A stretch of 64,000 bases of DNA from FEN-1139 sp964396375 (GTDB lineage: Bacteria > Myxococcota_A > Polyangia > Polyangiales > Polyangiaceae): assembly GCA_964396375.1 (NCBI GenBank), contig CAYNEY010000002.1, positions 119,068 to 183,067 on the forward strand, in the 5' to 3' direction. This document shows, in pieces, positions 33,775-42,519 of the stretch. Numbering within the stretch: the stretch's first letter is position 1; the number at the start of each line of letters is the position of its first letter. A model generated the notes under the pieces. The model was not told the DNA's origin and ran no database searches. It saw only the letters and a program-made list of their open reading frames with translations. A program made the translations under genes and the position numbers.

Positions 33775-36150
33775 ATGGCAAGGTCGCGAGCGGCTCTGAT
33801 CGCCGCTTCGGTGCTGGCTGGTCTACTCTGCGTCAGCCTTGCGGGTGCGGAACCAGAGGCGACTCTGGATCGGGCCACATCCATGCTCCAGACCCTGGAG
33901 CGTGCGGTCTCGACTCTGGACCAGTCGCGGCAAAATCCCCGGTCGACCGGGCTGGGACCGCGCGACCGGGTGGCCCTCGGTGAGCTTCTGCTGAGAAATC
34001 GTGACTACGACCGGGCGATTGTCGCCTTCGCGAAGGTGGTCGAGCTCGCCGCCGACGGCCGGGTCGACGAGGCCACCGCCGCCGACGCTCAGTTCTTCCT
34101 CGCCGAGGCCTACCTGGCTACGGATCAGCACCGCTCCGCGGCCGCAGAGTATCGCAGCATTTTTGAGCGCGCCGCCCAACCAGGGTTTGGCAACCATAAA
34201 GGACGTGCGGCGTCCCGTCTGGTGGACGTGGCGTTGCGCACAGGTCAGACCGAGGAACTCGAGCCGCTGATCACGGCCCTCGAGCGCATGGTTCGCGAAC
34301 GCGCCAGCGCCGAGCTGTCCTATGCCCTGGCGAAGGCGTATTTTGCCACCAAGGCAGACGAGCAGGCGACACGGATCCTCGAGACTATCACCCGCGAGTC
34401 TCCTTACTACTATCAGTCGTTGTATCTGCGCGGAGCCCTCATGGTTCGCGCGCACGCACGGCAGGTGAAGGGGACCCACGGCACTTCGCCCACTCGGGCG
34501 AGCGAGGCGCTCGCGAGCGCGCTTGCCCATTTCCAGACGCTGACTGCGTTACCACGTGACGACAGCGCACACGCCGAGCTGGTCGATCTGGCCTGGCTGG
34601 CCATCGGAAGGATCCATTTCGAATCGGAGCGTTTGCTGGAGGCGGCCTCTGCCTACGCCCGTGTCGCGCGCACCTCCCCGGCGTTTCCTCGGATGCTGCT
34701 CGAGCTGGCTTGGGTGTACGCGCGGCTCTCCGACTACCAGCGGTCCCAGCGCGTCCTCGAATTGCTCAGCGTCGCTGAACCGCAGAGCCTCAGCTTCGCT
34801 GAGGGAGCGTTGTTGCGCGCCGACCTTTTGTTGCGCTCTGGGCAGTTCGACAGGGCTCTCTCCTTGTACCAGAGCGTTCTGGTGCGTTTTCAGCCGGTGG
34901 CGCAGAAACTCGAGAAATTCTTGACTTCGACCCATGACCCCCTGGTGTTCTACGAGCGGCTGATCAGCGAACGCTCCGAGACGTCGGGTGACGGGGCCTT
35001 GCCGCCGTATGTGCTCGCCTGGGCCAAGCAGAACGCGAGCAGCCATCGCGCCCTTGCGATCGTCGAGAATGTGGCGCGCTCGCGGGTGTTGGTCAGAGAA
35101 TCGCGGAGGCTGGCCGGCAAGCTTCTGCAGGTGCTGGATTCACCGGCCCGCATCAAGGTGTTTCCCGAGCTGCGACCCCGCGTCGAAGAGACTCTCGGGC
35201 TCACCAATCAGTGCGCTCTGCTGCGACTCGCGCTGGCCCAAGCGATTGACGAGGCTCTCCCTTCCGATAGGTCGGGTGCTCTGCAGAGGGAGGGAGCAGC
35301 TCGCCGAGCCTTGATGGAGCGGATCGCCGCGCTCCCGACGCGCCCCGCCGATTTCGTGAGCCGCGAGGGTGCCGGGAACTTCGAGTGGGACATGCTCTCG
35401 CAGCGGCTTCAGCAGCTCGGTCTGGAGGTGGATCGGATCGGCGCGATCATCAACGGTCTTCGCCGGGTGATGAGTGAGAATGAGAAGCAGCGTCTGCGCT
35501 TCGATCCCGGCACACGGCGGCAGCTCGAGGCTGAGATCGCGGCCAATCGGAAGCTCTCTCTCGAGTTTGAAGCCGAACTTGCTCTGTTTCGCGAGGCGAT
35601 CGTGCTCGGACGGTTGACCACGGGCATGGGTGACGCTCGCTACGCCGAGGACGCCGCCGCGCGGCGCGCTTTCGCGCAGAGCTTCGAGCGTGAGCTGAGC
35701 GCGCTGTCCAAGCCAGGCCTCGAGCCGAAGACGGCCCGGGTGGTGGCGCGCGTTCGAGGACTGCTAGCCAACCTTATTGGGCTCGAAAGTAAGGTGGAGC
35801 GGATGGGCGCTGCGCTGGAGCGATTGACCATTGAGCGAGCCAACGAGCTACGGGTGCGGCTGCGTCGGGAGCTCGAGGCGGTGGAGGCTGGCGCTGCAGC
35901 ACTCGAACAACTCGATGTGGCGACGCGGGCCGATGTGGGGCGTGTGGCCAAGGAGAGCTTCGAGACCGTCCACGCTGAACTCAAGGCGGTGTTGAAGAAA
36001 GGGGATATCGGGGTCGCGGCCCAGAGCTGGGAAGTGCGCGAGGAGCGCCGCCGGCGGGTGACGGAGCTGATGCGTGAGCGCGCCCGCGAGGATCAGGCAC
36101 TGAGTCGAGAGCTCGGTGAGGTGCTGGACGAGGCCGAGGTGCTGCCATGA
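33775..36150 (+). CDS. exported TPR and coiled-coil protein of the envelope cluster
   Basis: A 791-aa periplasmic protein. It has a signal peptide (ALIAASVLAGLLCVSLAGA). TPR-type helical repeats extend over residues about 60-380 (LGELLLRNRDYDRAIVAFAKVVE, AQFFLAEAYLATDQHRSAAAEYRSIF, ALAKAYFATKADEQATRILETI, ERLLEAASAYARVARTSPAFP). The last 300 residues are long charged helices (RRQLEAEIAANRKLSLEFEAELALF; LRRELEAVEAGAAALEQLD) that should form coiled coils. It starts at the base after the previous stop and overlaps the next gene by 4 bp (ATGA). TPR proteins of this size occur in myxobacterial Glt and Nfs machines; which subunit this matches cannot be settled here. Confidence 0.82.
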   Translation: MARSRAALIAASVLAGLLCVSLAGAEPEATLDRATSMLQTLERAVSTLDQSRQNPRSTGLGPRDRVALGELLLRNRDYDRAIVAFAKVVELAADGRVDEATAADAQFFLAEAYLATDQHRSAAAEYRSIFERAAQPGFGNHKGRAASRLVDVALRTGQTEELEPLITALERMVRERASAELSYALAKAYFATKADEQATRILETITRESPYYYQSLYLRGALMVRAHARQVKGTHGTSPTRASEALASALAHFQTLTALPRDDSAHAELVDLAWLAIGRIHFESERLLEAASAYARVARTSPAFPRMLLELAWVYARLSDYQRSQRVLELLSVAEPQSLSFAEGALLRADLLLRSGQFDRALSLYQSVLVRFQPVAQKLEKFLTSTHDPLVFYERLISERSETSGDGALPPYVLAWAKQNASSHRALAIVENVARSRVLVRESRRLAGKLLQVLDSPARIKVFPELRPRVEETLGLTNQCALLRLALAQAIDEALPSDRSGALQREGAARRALMERIAALPTRPADFVSREGAGNFEWDMLSQRLQQLGLEVDRIGAIINGLRRVMSENEKQRLRFDPGTRRQLEAEIAANRKLSLEFEAELALFREAIVLGRLTTGMGDARYAEDAAARRAFAQSFERELSALSKPGLEPKTARVVARVRGLLANLIGLESKVERMGAALERLTIERANELRVRLRRELEAVEAGAAALEQLDVATRADVGRVAKESFETVHAELKAVLKKGDIGVAAQSWEVREERRRRVTELMRERAREDQALSRELGEVLDEAEVLP

Positions 36151-39100
36151 CCCGCGGTCACCCAATATGGGTCGGGGTGCTCGGTGTGCTGCTTGGCCAA
36201 GCTGGGTTGGTTCCTTCCGAAGGGCGAGCGGCGGAGGGGGAGGGAGCGCCGGGTGCTACGACGAGGGTTCGGCCTGGTGGGAGCCCGGCAACACAGGCCG
36301 CAGGCGCACCGTCGGCGCGGCAAAAAAGAGCGCTCGGGGAGCTGATGGGTGAGGCGCTGGTCTACGAGAAGTTAGCCCACGACTTCGAGCGTGCCACCAG
36401 CCATACCATTCGTCACCACTACGAGGAGCGGCGGCGGCGAGTACTGTCGGCTCTCGACCAGGAGATCGGCGTCGAGAAGCGCGCCTTCGCGCAGGCGCGC
36501 GAGCAGGCCATCGAGCGCCTCGAAGACTTCGTTGAGCGTTACAGTGGTGCCAACGCCGATCCCAAGGCCACTCCGGATGCCATGTTCCGTCTGGCCGCCC
36601 TCTATGAGGAACGGGCACGCGCAGAGCTCGACGCCAACCTCGTGGTGGGCCTTGGCTTGGCTGTCGAACTCTACCGGAGGATCATCGCCGAGTACCCCGG
36701 GTACGAGGAGCGCGCGGCGGTGCATTACTATCTCGCGCACGCGTTGACGGACGCGGGTCGACTGGAGGAAGGACAGCAGGCGTTTCGCGCGTTGGTGTGC
36801 CAGAATCACTACCAGGTGGCCGACGATCCCGTCTCTGCGGCACGCATTGCGGTGGCCCCGTTGGTCCAGGATCACGACCGGAAATATTGGGACGATTGGG
36901 CCGAACAGCATCCAGTGCCCCTCGATCAGACGGCGCCCAAGCGTCGTCGTGGTCGAGCGTCACTGATCGAGCGTGCAGAAGAATTGGTTTTTCTGGATCC
37001 GTACGCAAAATGTCAGCCCATCGCGCAGAATGTTTCGAGCGGTGACGAACCGCGGTATCTGGCCGAGGCTTGGTGGCAGCTCGGCAACTACCACTTCGAT
37101 CAGGTCGATCCCTCTGGTGGTCCCTACAGTCTCAACCGTGCCGTGTCGGCCTATGAGCATGGGCTCGAGTACAAAAAGCCGCCCATCTACGGGGTGACGC
37201 TGTACAAGTTGGCGTGGTCCTTCTTCAAGCAGGGGCGCTACCGGGCGGCCACCGAGGGTTTCGTACGGTTGCTCCGCTACGCCGATGAACAGGAGGCACG
37301 GACCGGCGAGTCCGGCGCCGACTTCCGCGCGGAGGCGACCACCTACATCGCGAGCGCCTTGACCTACAGAGATTTCGAGGGACCTGACGCCAAGGATCCG
37401 CACATTCCCCGGAGCGATGTGCTCGACCTCGAGACGGATCCCTTGGTCATCGAGCAGAAGATGGGTGTGGCCCTGGAGCGCGTGAAGAACCCCACTCTCA
37501 TCGATCAGGACCGCAAGTGGTCGGTCGAGATCTACAAGGCGCTCGCTCAAGAGTACATCGACATGTCGCAGTACCACAACGCGATCGCCGCCCTCCAGAT
37601 GGCGCTCGCGCGGTATGGTCTGGATCGCGATGCCCCGCTGATGCAAAACAAGGTTGGGGAGCTGTACGAGCGACTGGCGCGGCTTTCCCCTGAGGGTTCG
37701 ATGGCGCGCTCCGAGGCCACCAGAAAGACGCTGGAGGCCCGGGGAGCGCTGGCTGTCTTTGTTGGTGAAACACCTTGGACGGAGGCCAATCGCGACGATC
37801 CGGTGGCGCTCGAGCGTGCTGAGCTGCTGGTGCGCGGTGGCCTGATGCGGGCCGCAGCCGACCACACCAACCTCGCGCGTGGCCACTACGAGCGAGCCCT
37901 GGAGTTGAACGAGCCGCGGGAACGGCGGGATCTCCTGGAGAAGGCGCGGGCCGAGTATCTGCTCGCCGATCAGGGCTGGACCGCATACCTAGAGCAAGAT
38001 CCGACCGCGGCCGACGCCTATGACACGCGCTTCTGGGTCGCGGACGCGCGGGTCTGGGCCGTGCTGATCGGGCTTGAAATGCGCGAGAATCCCTCGCTCG
38101 ACGAGGTGCGTCAGGCGCGGGATGCGGCGCGAGCGGTTCGGGACTCGAACGAGGACGACAAGTACCTGCAGCCCGCCGCCTACTATCTGGTGAACTTGGC
38201 GGAGAAGGTGCTCGAAGGTCAGTATCACCGGTTCCGCGTCACCGGTGGCGCGGAGGGGCTCGAGGCCTATGACAGCGTGCGCTTCGAAGGCGAGGGCGAG
38301 GAGCGTCGGGTCAAGGTGGTCCCGCTCCCCGATTTGGTCCTGCATGCAGTGCAGGCCCGCGAAGAGTATGTGAAGAGTGTACCCGCCGAGCGTGACCCCT
38401 TCAAAAATGGGCTCTTGTACCGGTTCCAGGCCGCCGATCTGTTCTTCGTGTACGGGCAGTTTACGGAGGCGAGACGGCGCTTCCGTCCGCTCTTCGAGGA
38501 GAACTGCGGGAAAAACGAGTGGGGCTACAAGGCTTGGGAGAAGTTGATCAGCATGAGCAACTTCGAGGGCCGGGTCGACGAGAGCCGAGCCTTGGTCGAA
38601 GGCCGCAGTTGCGCCTACGATGCGGAGACGCTGGCTCAAGAGGAGTCGATTCGAAAACCCGTGCGCCAAGGGGTTGCGTACCTGGACGCGCGGCGGCTGT
38701 ACGAAAGTGCGGAGCAGCTCGCGGAGGGGCCGGCGAGGACGGCGCGTTGGAGGGAAGCAGCCGCTGCCTACAAGGTGGCTCTGGACGCGGCACCTGACCG
38801 AGATGAAGCCCCGGAGGCCGCGATGAATGGCGCCTTCGCCTACAAGCAGATCGGTGACTACAAGAAGGCGATCGGCATGTACGAGCTCTTCATCAGCCGC
38901 TACGGGAGCGAGGCGAGCCTGCTTTTCTTGCGTGATGGTGGGCAGAAGGGCAAGGTCAGGGTGGAGCCGGATCCTCGGCGCTATGCCGAGCGCGTTGGCT
39001 ACCTCAAGGGGGCGTTTGACGCGCTCGGGGCGGCTACCGTGCTGTTCTTCGATTACCCGAGAGCCGCCGAGATTTATGAGAAAATCGGAGAAAATTCCCA

Positions 39101-40226
39101 TTTCTCCGAGGCCGATCGACGCGCTGCCCTGCGGCAGGCGTTGATTCTGTATTCGAGCCTTGGGGATCGCGGCGGGATGGTCCGCGTGGAGGCGCGCACC
39201 CGGGCGCTTGGCGCCTCGCCGGCCGAGGCTGCCGAGGCCCAGTACCTGCGCGCGACCGCCGATCTCAAGGGTTGGGACGAGTACAGCCCTGACGAAGGCG
39301 GGAACCGGGAGGCACGGCGGCGCGCCGAGCGGGCCATGTTGGATTTCTACGAGGGGGCCCGGGGGCGAGAAGCCTCCGCACAGTTCGTGGTGCAAGCCGC
39401 CTATCACGTGGCGAAAATGAAGCGCGCGAGTGGTGCGACCGACGCTGACCTCTGGTGGAAGAACACGGTGGAGGCGTTCGCGCGGTACCGGCGCGGTGCG
39501 CCGGCGGTGGAGGGTCGAAGTGCGGTGTTGGGTTCGAGGGAAGCCGCCATGGCTGCCGAGGCCGAATACACCATGCTCGATCGGGAAATCGCCAAAAGTT
39601 TCGACTACGACACCGGCCACCACCGGTACCGCGGCACCAGCGTGGAGGTGATCCGACAGTATCGTCGCGATGCCGAGCAGGCGAAGCGATGGTTCGATCG
39701 TTTGCAGGCGGTCATCGACGCCTACCTCTCTCCGGAGTGGACCCCGGTTTTGGTGGCACGCCAAGGGTCGCTTTATGACTCGCTGCGCACGGGTCTCTAC
39801 AACACGCGCCCGCCAGCCCTGAGCATCGTGGACAAGAAGCTCGATGCCCTGCTCAAGCGTGCCGAGCAGAGCGGGATTCGGGAGTTGGAGGAGCAGGCGG
39901 ATGCACGGCGGCTTGCGCTCTTCGAGGCCTGGCGCACCACGCGAGATGCTGAGCTTGGGAGCGCAGATGCGGTGGTGGTAGACCGCTACGCCACCGCGCT
40001 TCTGCTCGCGCAGCGTTACAACGCCTCGAACCCTTGGCTGACGCGGGCCATCCGTCGCTTGGCGTTCTTGGGCGAGGTAGTAGGGGAAGAAGCCATGGCG
40101 GCCTACGCGAGCCGGGTTCCGGATCTCACCTACCAGAGCGGGATGTTCCAACGGATGCGGCCGGGACTGCTGGTGCTCCCGAAGTCGGATCCGCTGCCGC
40201 TCCCAGTTCCGGAGGTGGCGCCGTGA
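36147..40226 (+). CDS. very large exported TPR protein, GltD/NfsD-like candidate
   Basis: A 1359-aa periplasmic protein and the largest of the cluster. An N-terminal signal sequence (WVGVLGVLLGQAGLVPSEGRA) is followed by TPR-like helical repeats through almost the whole length, for example FRLAALYEERARAELDANLVVGLGLAVELYRRIIAEYPG, VTLYKLAWSFFKQGRYRAATEGFVRLL, QYHNAIAALQMALARYG and MNGAFAYKQIGDYKKAIGMYELFISRYG. Large periplasmic TPR proteins (GltD/AgmU, NfsD) occupy the same position in the myxobacterial gliding and spore-coat clusters, just before the GltE-type lipoprotein, as here. It overlaps both neighbours by 4 bp. The subunit equivalence is inferred from size, repeat type and gene order. 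Confidence 0.82.
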   Translation: MTRGHPIWVGVLGVLLGQAGLVPSEGRAAEGEGAPGATTRVRPGGSPATQAAGAPSARQKRALGELMGEALVYEKLAHDFERATSHTIRHHYEERRRRVLSALDQEIGVEKRAFAQAREQAIERLEDFVERYSGANADPKATPDAMFRLAALYEERARAELDANLVVGLGLAVELYRRIIAEYPGYEERAAVHYYLAHALTDAGRLEEGQQAFRALVCQNHYQVADDPVSAARIAVAPLVQDHDRKYWDDWAEQHPVPLDQTAPKRRRGRASLIERAEELVFLDPYAKCQPIAQNVSSGDEPRYLAEAWWQLGNYHFDQVDPSGGPYSLNRAVSAYEHGLEYKKPPIYGVTLYKLAWSFFKQGRYRAATEGFVRLLRYADEQEARTGESGADFRAEATTYIASALTYRDFEGPDAKDPHIPRSDVLDLETDPLVIEQKMGVALERVKNPTLIDQDRKWSVEIYKALAQEYIDMSQYHNAIAALQMALARYGLDRDAPLMQNKVGELYERLARLSPEGSMARSEATRKTLEARGALAVFVGETPWTEANRDDPVALERAELLVRGGLMRAAADHTNLARGHYERALELNEPRERRDLLEKARAEYLLADQGWTAYLEQDPTAADAYDTRFWVADARVWAVLIGLEMRENPSLDEVRQARDAARAVRDSNEDDKYLQPAAYYLVNLAEKVLEGQYHRFRVTGGAEGLEAYDSVRFEGEGEERRVKVVPLPDLVLHAVQAREEYVKSVPAERDPFKNGLLYRFQAADLFFVYGQFTEARRRFRPLFEENCGKNEWGYKAWEKLISMSNFEGRVDESRALVEGRSCAYDAETLAQEESIRKPVRQGVAYLDARRLYESAEQLAEGPARTARWREAAAAYKVALDAAPDRDEAPEAAMNGAFAYKQIGDYKKAIGMYELFISRYGSEASLLFLRDGGQKGKVRVEPDPRRYAERVGYLKGAFDALGAATVLFFDYPRAAEIYEKIGENSHFSEADRRAALRQALILYSSLGDRGGMVRVEARTRALGASPAEAAEAQYLRATADLKGWDEYSPDEGGNREARRRAERAMLDFYEGARGREASAQFVVQAAYHVAKMKRASGATDADLWWKNTVEAFARYRRGAPAVEGRSAVLGSREAAMAAEAEYTMLDREIAKSFDYDTGHHRYRGTSVEVIRQYRRDAEQAKRWFDRLQAVIDAYLSPEWTPVLVARQGSLYDSLRTGLYNTRPPALSIVDKKLDALLKRAEQSGIRELEEQADARRLALFEAWRTTRDAELGSADAVVVDRYATALLLAQRYNASNPWLTRAIRRLAFLGEVVGEEAMAAYASRVPDLTYQSGMFQRMRPGLLVLPKSDPLPLPVPEVAP

Positions 40227-41659
40227 AGCATGGGAACAATGTGGGCTGGCTCGGCCGTGGCCGAGGGCTGATGCTCGCAGGTCTTGCGGTGCTTTTTTTG
40301 GCTTGTGAACCCACCGCGCGCAACACCGAGATGAAAGGGGCGGCTTTCCCCAATGCGGCCAGCTCACAGGCGAGCCCAGGGGCGCAGGGTGGTCCAACCC
40401 AGGCTCGGTCGAAGCGGCCGAGCATGAATGAGCGTGCTTTGGCGGCATATCGTGTTGGGCAGCAACGGTGGCGCGAGGGCGCGCTCGATGCGGCGGCGCG
40501 AGCCTTCGCGGACGCGGTGGCGGCAGATGCTTCTGCCTACCAGGCGAGCCATGCCCTTGGGAGCGTTCGTGAGCGTCTAGGTGACCGTATGGGGGCGATG
40601 TCAGCCTATGCGGACGCGATCCGTGTGGTGCGTGACTTCGAGCCGGCGATCACCGCTTATGCACTTCTGCTGTCCCGACCTGGTTCGGTGGCGGAGGCCG
40701 AGGAATACCTGAATCAACACCTGGCGCGGCTGGAGCGAAGCCCCGGCCTCCTCACTACGCTGGCCGAGCTGAAATCGTTGGGTGGTGATTCGGGAGCCGC
40801 GCAGCGCCTGGCCAGGGACGCCCTCGAACTCGACTCCGACTACCGACCGGCGATGCTGGTTTTGGCGCGGGACCACTACCGCGCGAGGAGGCTCGAGCTT
40901 TCGTTGTATGCCTTGCAGGGGATCCTCGACGGCTACGGCGCGGAGAATCCCCCTCGTGATCGGGACAACCCGGAGGCACGGATGCTCCGCGGGTTGATCT
41001 TGAAGGAGCGTGGCCAACGCGGGGCGGCGATCCGTGAGCTGAAGCGGGCCATCGAACTCCGTCCGGATCTGGCTGAGGCCGGCTTCCAGCTGGCAGGGTA
41101 CTACCTAGAGGCGGGCAATGCCGTCGAGGCGGTTCCGGTGCTCGAGCAGGTGTTGAGGTACGCTCCGAACCACCTCCTGGCTCGAGAGCAGCTCGGCGAG
41201 GCGTACCGCCTGGTGGGACGCGAGGAGGAGGGGCGACGCCAGCTCGAATGGGTGGTTTCCGTTTCGCCGAACATGTACGAGGCTCGCTACGCCTTGGCGC
41301 TGCTCTATCTGTTCTCGACCAGGCTTTCTGGGCTCGCGCCGAACGAAGCACTCGATCGGGCCCTGGTCGAACTCGAGGAGACTCGGCGGCTTCGACCGCG
41401 GGCCAAGCCAGGGCAGGCGGACGACGTCGATGAGCTCATCGCCGCGGCCAAATCGAAGAAGGCGAGCCACGAGGCGATGCTCGCGGAAGAGAGGGCAGCG
41501 TCCCAGAGTGTGGCGGCTCCGCCCGGAGCTGCAACGCCGGCTCCGCCCGGAGCTGCAACGCCGGCTGGGTCCGGAACTCCTGTTGGAGCCGGGGCCCAAG
41601 CTCCCGCACCGAGCGGGTCGATCGGTGATCTGGACGCCCTTGAAGCTGGGGCACCGTGA
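40223..41659 (+). CDS. TPR lipoprotein, GltE/AglT-like
   Basis: A 478-aa lipoprotein. GTG 40223 overlaps the previous stop (GTGA), followed by a signal peptide whose lipobox is VLFLAC. TPR units cover residues 70-390 (ALAAYRVGQQRWREGALDAAARAFADAVAAD, AMSAYADAIRVVRDF, GAAIRELKRAIELRPDLAEAGFQLAGYYLEAG, VPVLEQVLRYAPNHLLAREQLGEAYRLVG). The C-terminus is Pro/Ala/Gly-rich with a duplicated PPGAATPA segment. Length and layout match the outer-membrane TPR lipoprotein AglT/GltE of Myxococcus gliding and NfsE of spore-coat assembly. That equivalence is inferred; the TPR lipoprotein call is directly supported. Confidence 0.85.
   Translation: MKHGNNVGWLGRGRGLMLAGLAVLFLACEPTARNTEMKGAAFPNAASSQASPGAQGGPTQARSKRPSMNERALAAYRVGQQRWREGALDAAARAFADAVAADASAYQASHALGSVRERLGDRMGAMSAYADAIRVVRDFEPAITAYALLLSRPGSVAEAEEYLNQHLARLERSPGLLTTLAELKSLGGDSGAAQRLARDALELDSDYRPAMLVLARDHYRARRLELSLYALQGILDGYGAENPPRDRDNPEARMLRGLILKERGQRGAAIRELKRAIELRPDLAEAGFQLAGYYLEAGNAVEAVPVLEQVLRYAPNHLLAREQLGEAYRLVGREEEGRRQLEWVVSVSPNMYEARYALALLYLFSTRLSGLAPNEALDRALVELEETRRLRPRAKPGQADDVDELIAAAKSKKASHEAMLAEERAASQSVAAPPGAATPAPPGAATPAGSGTPVGAGAQAPAPSGSIGDLDALEAGAP
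41516..41563. repeat. 24-bp tandem duplication in lipoprotein tail
   Basis: Two identical 24-bp units (41516-41539, 41540-41563) encode the duplicated APPGAATP segment in the Pro/Ala-rich C-terminus of the GltE-like lipoprotein. The exact identity suggests a recent in-frame duplication. Confidence 0.9.
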
Positions 41660-41688
41660 GCGCATCAAGGAAGAGAGGAGACCGAACC

Positions 41689-41928
41689 ATGCAGAGAGTC
41701 TTGCCCAGTCTCGTGACCGTGCTCACGGTGTTCTGCCTCACGCGTGCGGCGCTGGCCGAAAAGCCCGAGCGGGTGGTCACTATCTCCGAGGTGACGATCG
41801 TAGGTCGTGTCCAGAAGCCGATCGCCGCTGTTGATGTCAGCCGGTTGCAGCCGAAGCTCACCCTGAGCGAGATGAAGACGACCTTCCTCGAGATGATCGA
41901 GAAGGCGGTCCAAAACGACCCGTTCTGA
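41689..41928 (+). CDS. small periplasmic protein of the envelope cluster
   Basis: A 79-aa protein. ATG 41689 is preceded by AGAGAGGAGA at the right distance, which decides it over an in-frame GTG at 41656. A signal peptide (LPSLVTVLTVFCLTRAALA) leaves about 56 mature residues: a short beta segment (ERVVTISEVTIVGRVQKPIAAVDVSRL) and a helix (TLSEMKTTFLEMIEKAVQNDPF). The EVTIVGRVQKP motif recurs in small proteins of TonB/AgmX-type clusters and could lie along an envelope-spanning partner. No named family is certain. It sits between the GltE-like lipoprotein and a membrane protein. Confidence 0.75.
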   Translation: MQRVLPSLVTVLTVFCLTRAALAEKPERVVTISEVTIVGRVQKPIAAVDVSRLQPKLTLSEMKTTFLEMIEKAVQNDPF

Positions 41929-41938
41929 GCCAAGCGCG

Positions 41939-42418
41939 GTGGATACAGTCGAACTTACGCTGCTGGTTCTGGTGACGCTTGCCACCTTCGCTGCGCTCGC
42001 GCTTGCCTTTTTCGAGCTGCGACGGGTACAGCGTTGCGCTCTGCTGCGGTTCTCGGAGGGGGACTCGCCGGCAGAGTCGGGGGCGGACGCCGAGATCCGC
42101 CTGGCCTCCGAGCAGCGGCGACTGGAATGGGACCTCGTGGAACGCCTGAATGAGCAGCGGCGGAGCCTGACAGGGGCAGGTACCCTTGGGCACGCGCTGG
42201 CTCGCATTCTCTTGGCGCTCGGCGGCGCACTGTGCCTGTTTGTCCTCGCCGGTAAGCTGGCGGAGGGGACGGGAAGCAGCGTCTGGGCCCCCGTGGCCAT
42301 GCTTGGTGTCACGAGTCTCGGGGCACTCGGATGTCGAAAACTCGGCCAAGTGGCCCGTCAAGTTGGCCGAAAACGCGCGGATCAGGTGAGGTCTCTGGCA
42401 ACACGCCTGCTAGGATGA
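41939..42418 (+). CDS. inner-membrane protein with cytoplasmic or periplasmic coiled region
   Basis: A 159-aa protein, GTG 41939, 10 bp after the previous stop. It has one membrane segment at the N-terminus (LTLLVLVTLATFAALALAFFEL), a charged helical middle (ASEQRRLEWDLVERLNEQRRSL) and two more membrane segments near the C-terminus (GTLGHALARILLALGGALCLFVLAG; VWAPVAMLGVTSLGALGC), ending in a basic helix. This is the layout of a shortened TolQ/ExbB/MotA-like subunit (three helices), but the conserved motifs of those families are not recognised. Its place next to an AgmX/TonB-type protein makes a motor or scaffold role worth testing. Confidence 0.7.
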   Translation: MDTVELTLLVLVTLATFAALALAFFELRRVQRCALLRFSEGDSPAESGADAEIRLASEQRRLEWDLVERLNEQRRSLTGAGTLGHALARILLALGGALCLFVLAGKLAEGTGSSVWAPVAMLGVTSLGALGCRKLGQVARQVGRKRADQVRSLATRLLG

Positions 42419-42519
42419 GGCCCGAGTTTTTGGTGTGCCGTGAGGACTCGTCTAGGGTTGCATGCGGGGCAGGATCATGAACGTGGGATCTGGGAGCGCT
42501 GTAAGGAAAGGCTCGGGCT

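Noticed and set aside
37989..40448. 819-codon minus-strand frame opposite the large TPR gene
   Set aside because: Long only because high GC depletes stop codons; His/Arg/Leu-rich with no domain, while the plus strand has regular TPR repeats and coupled starts.
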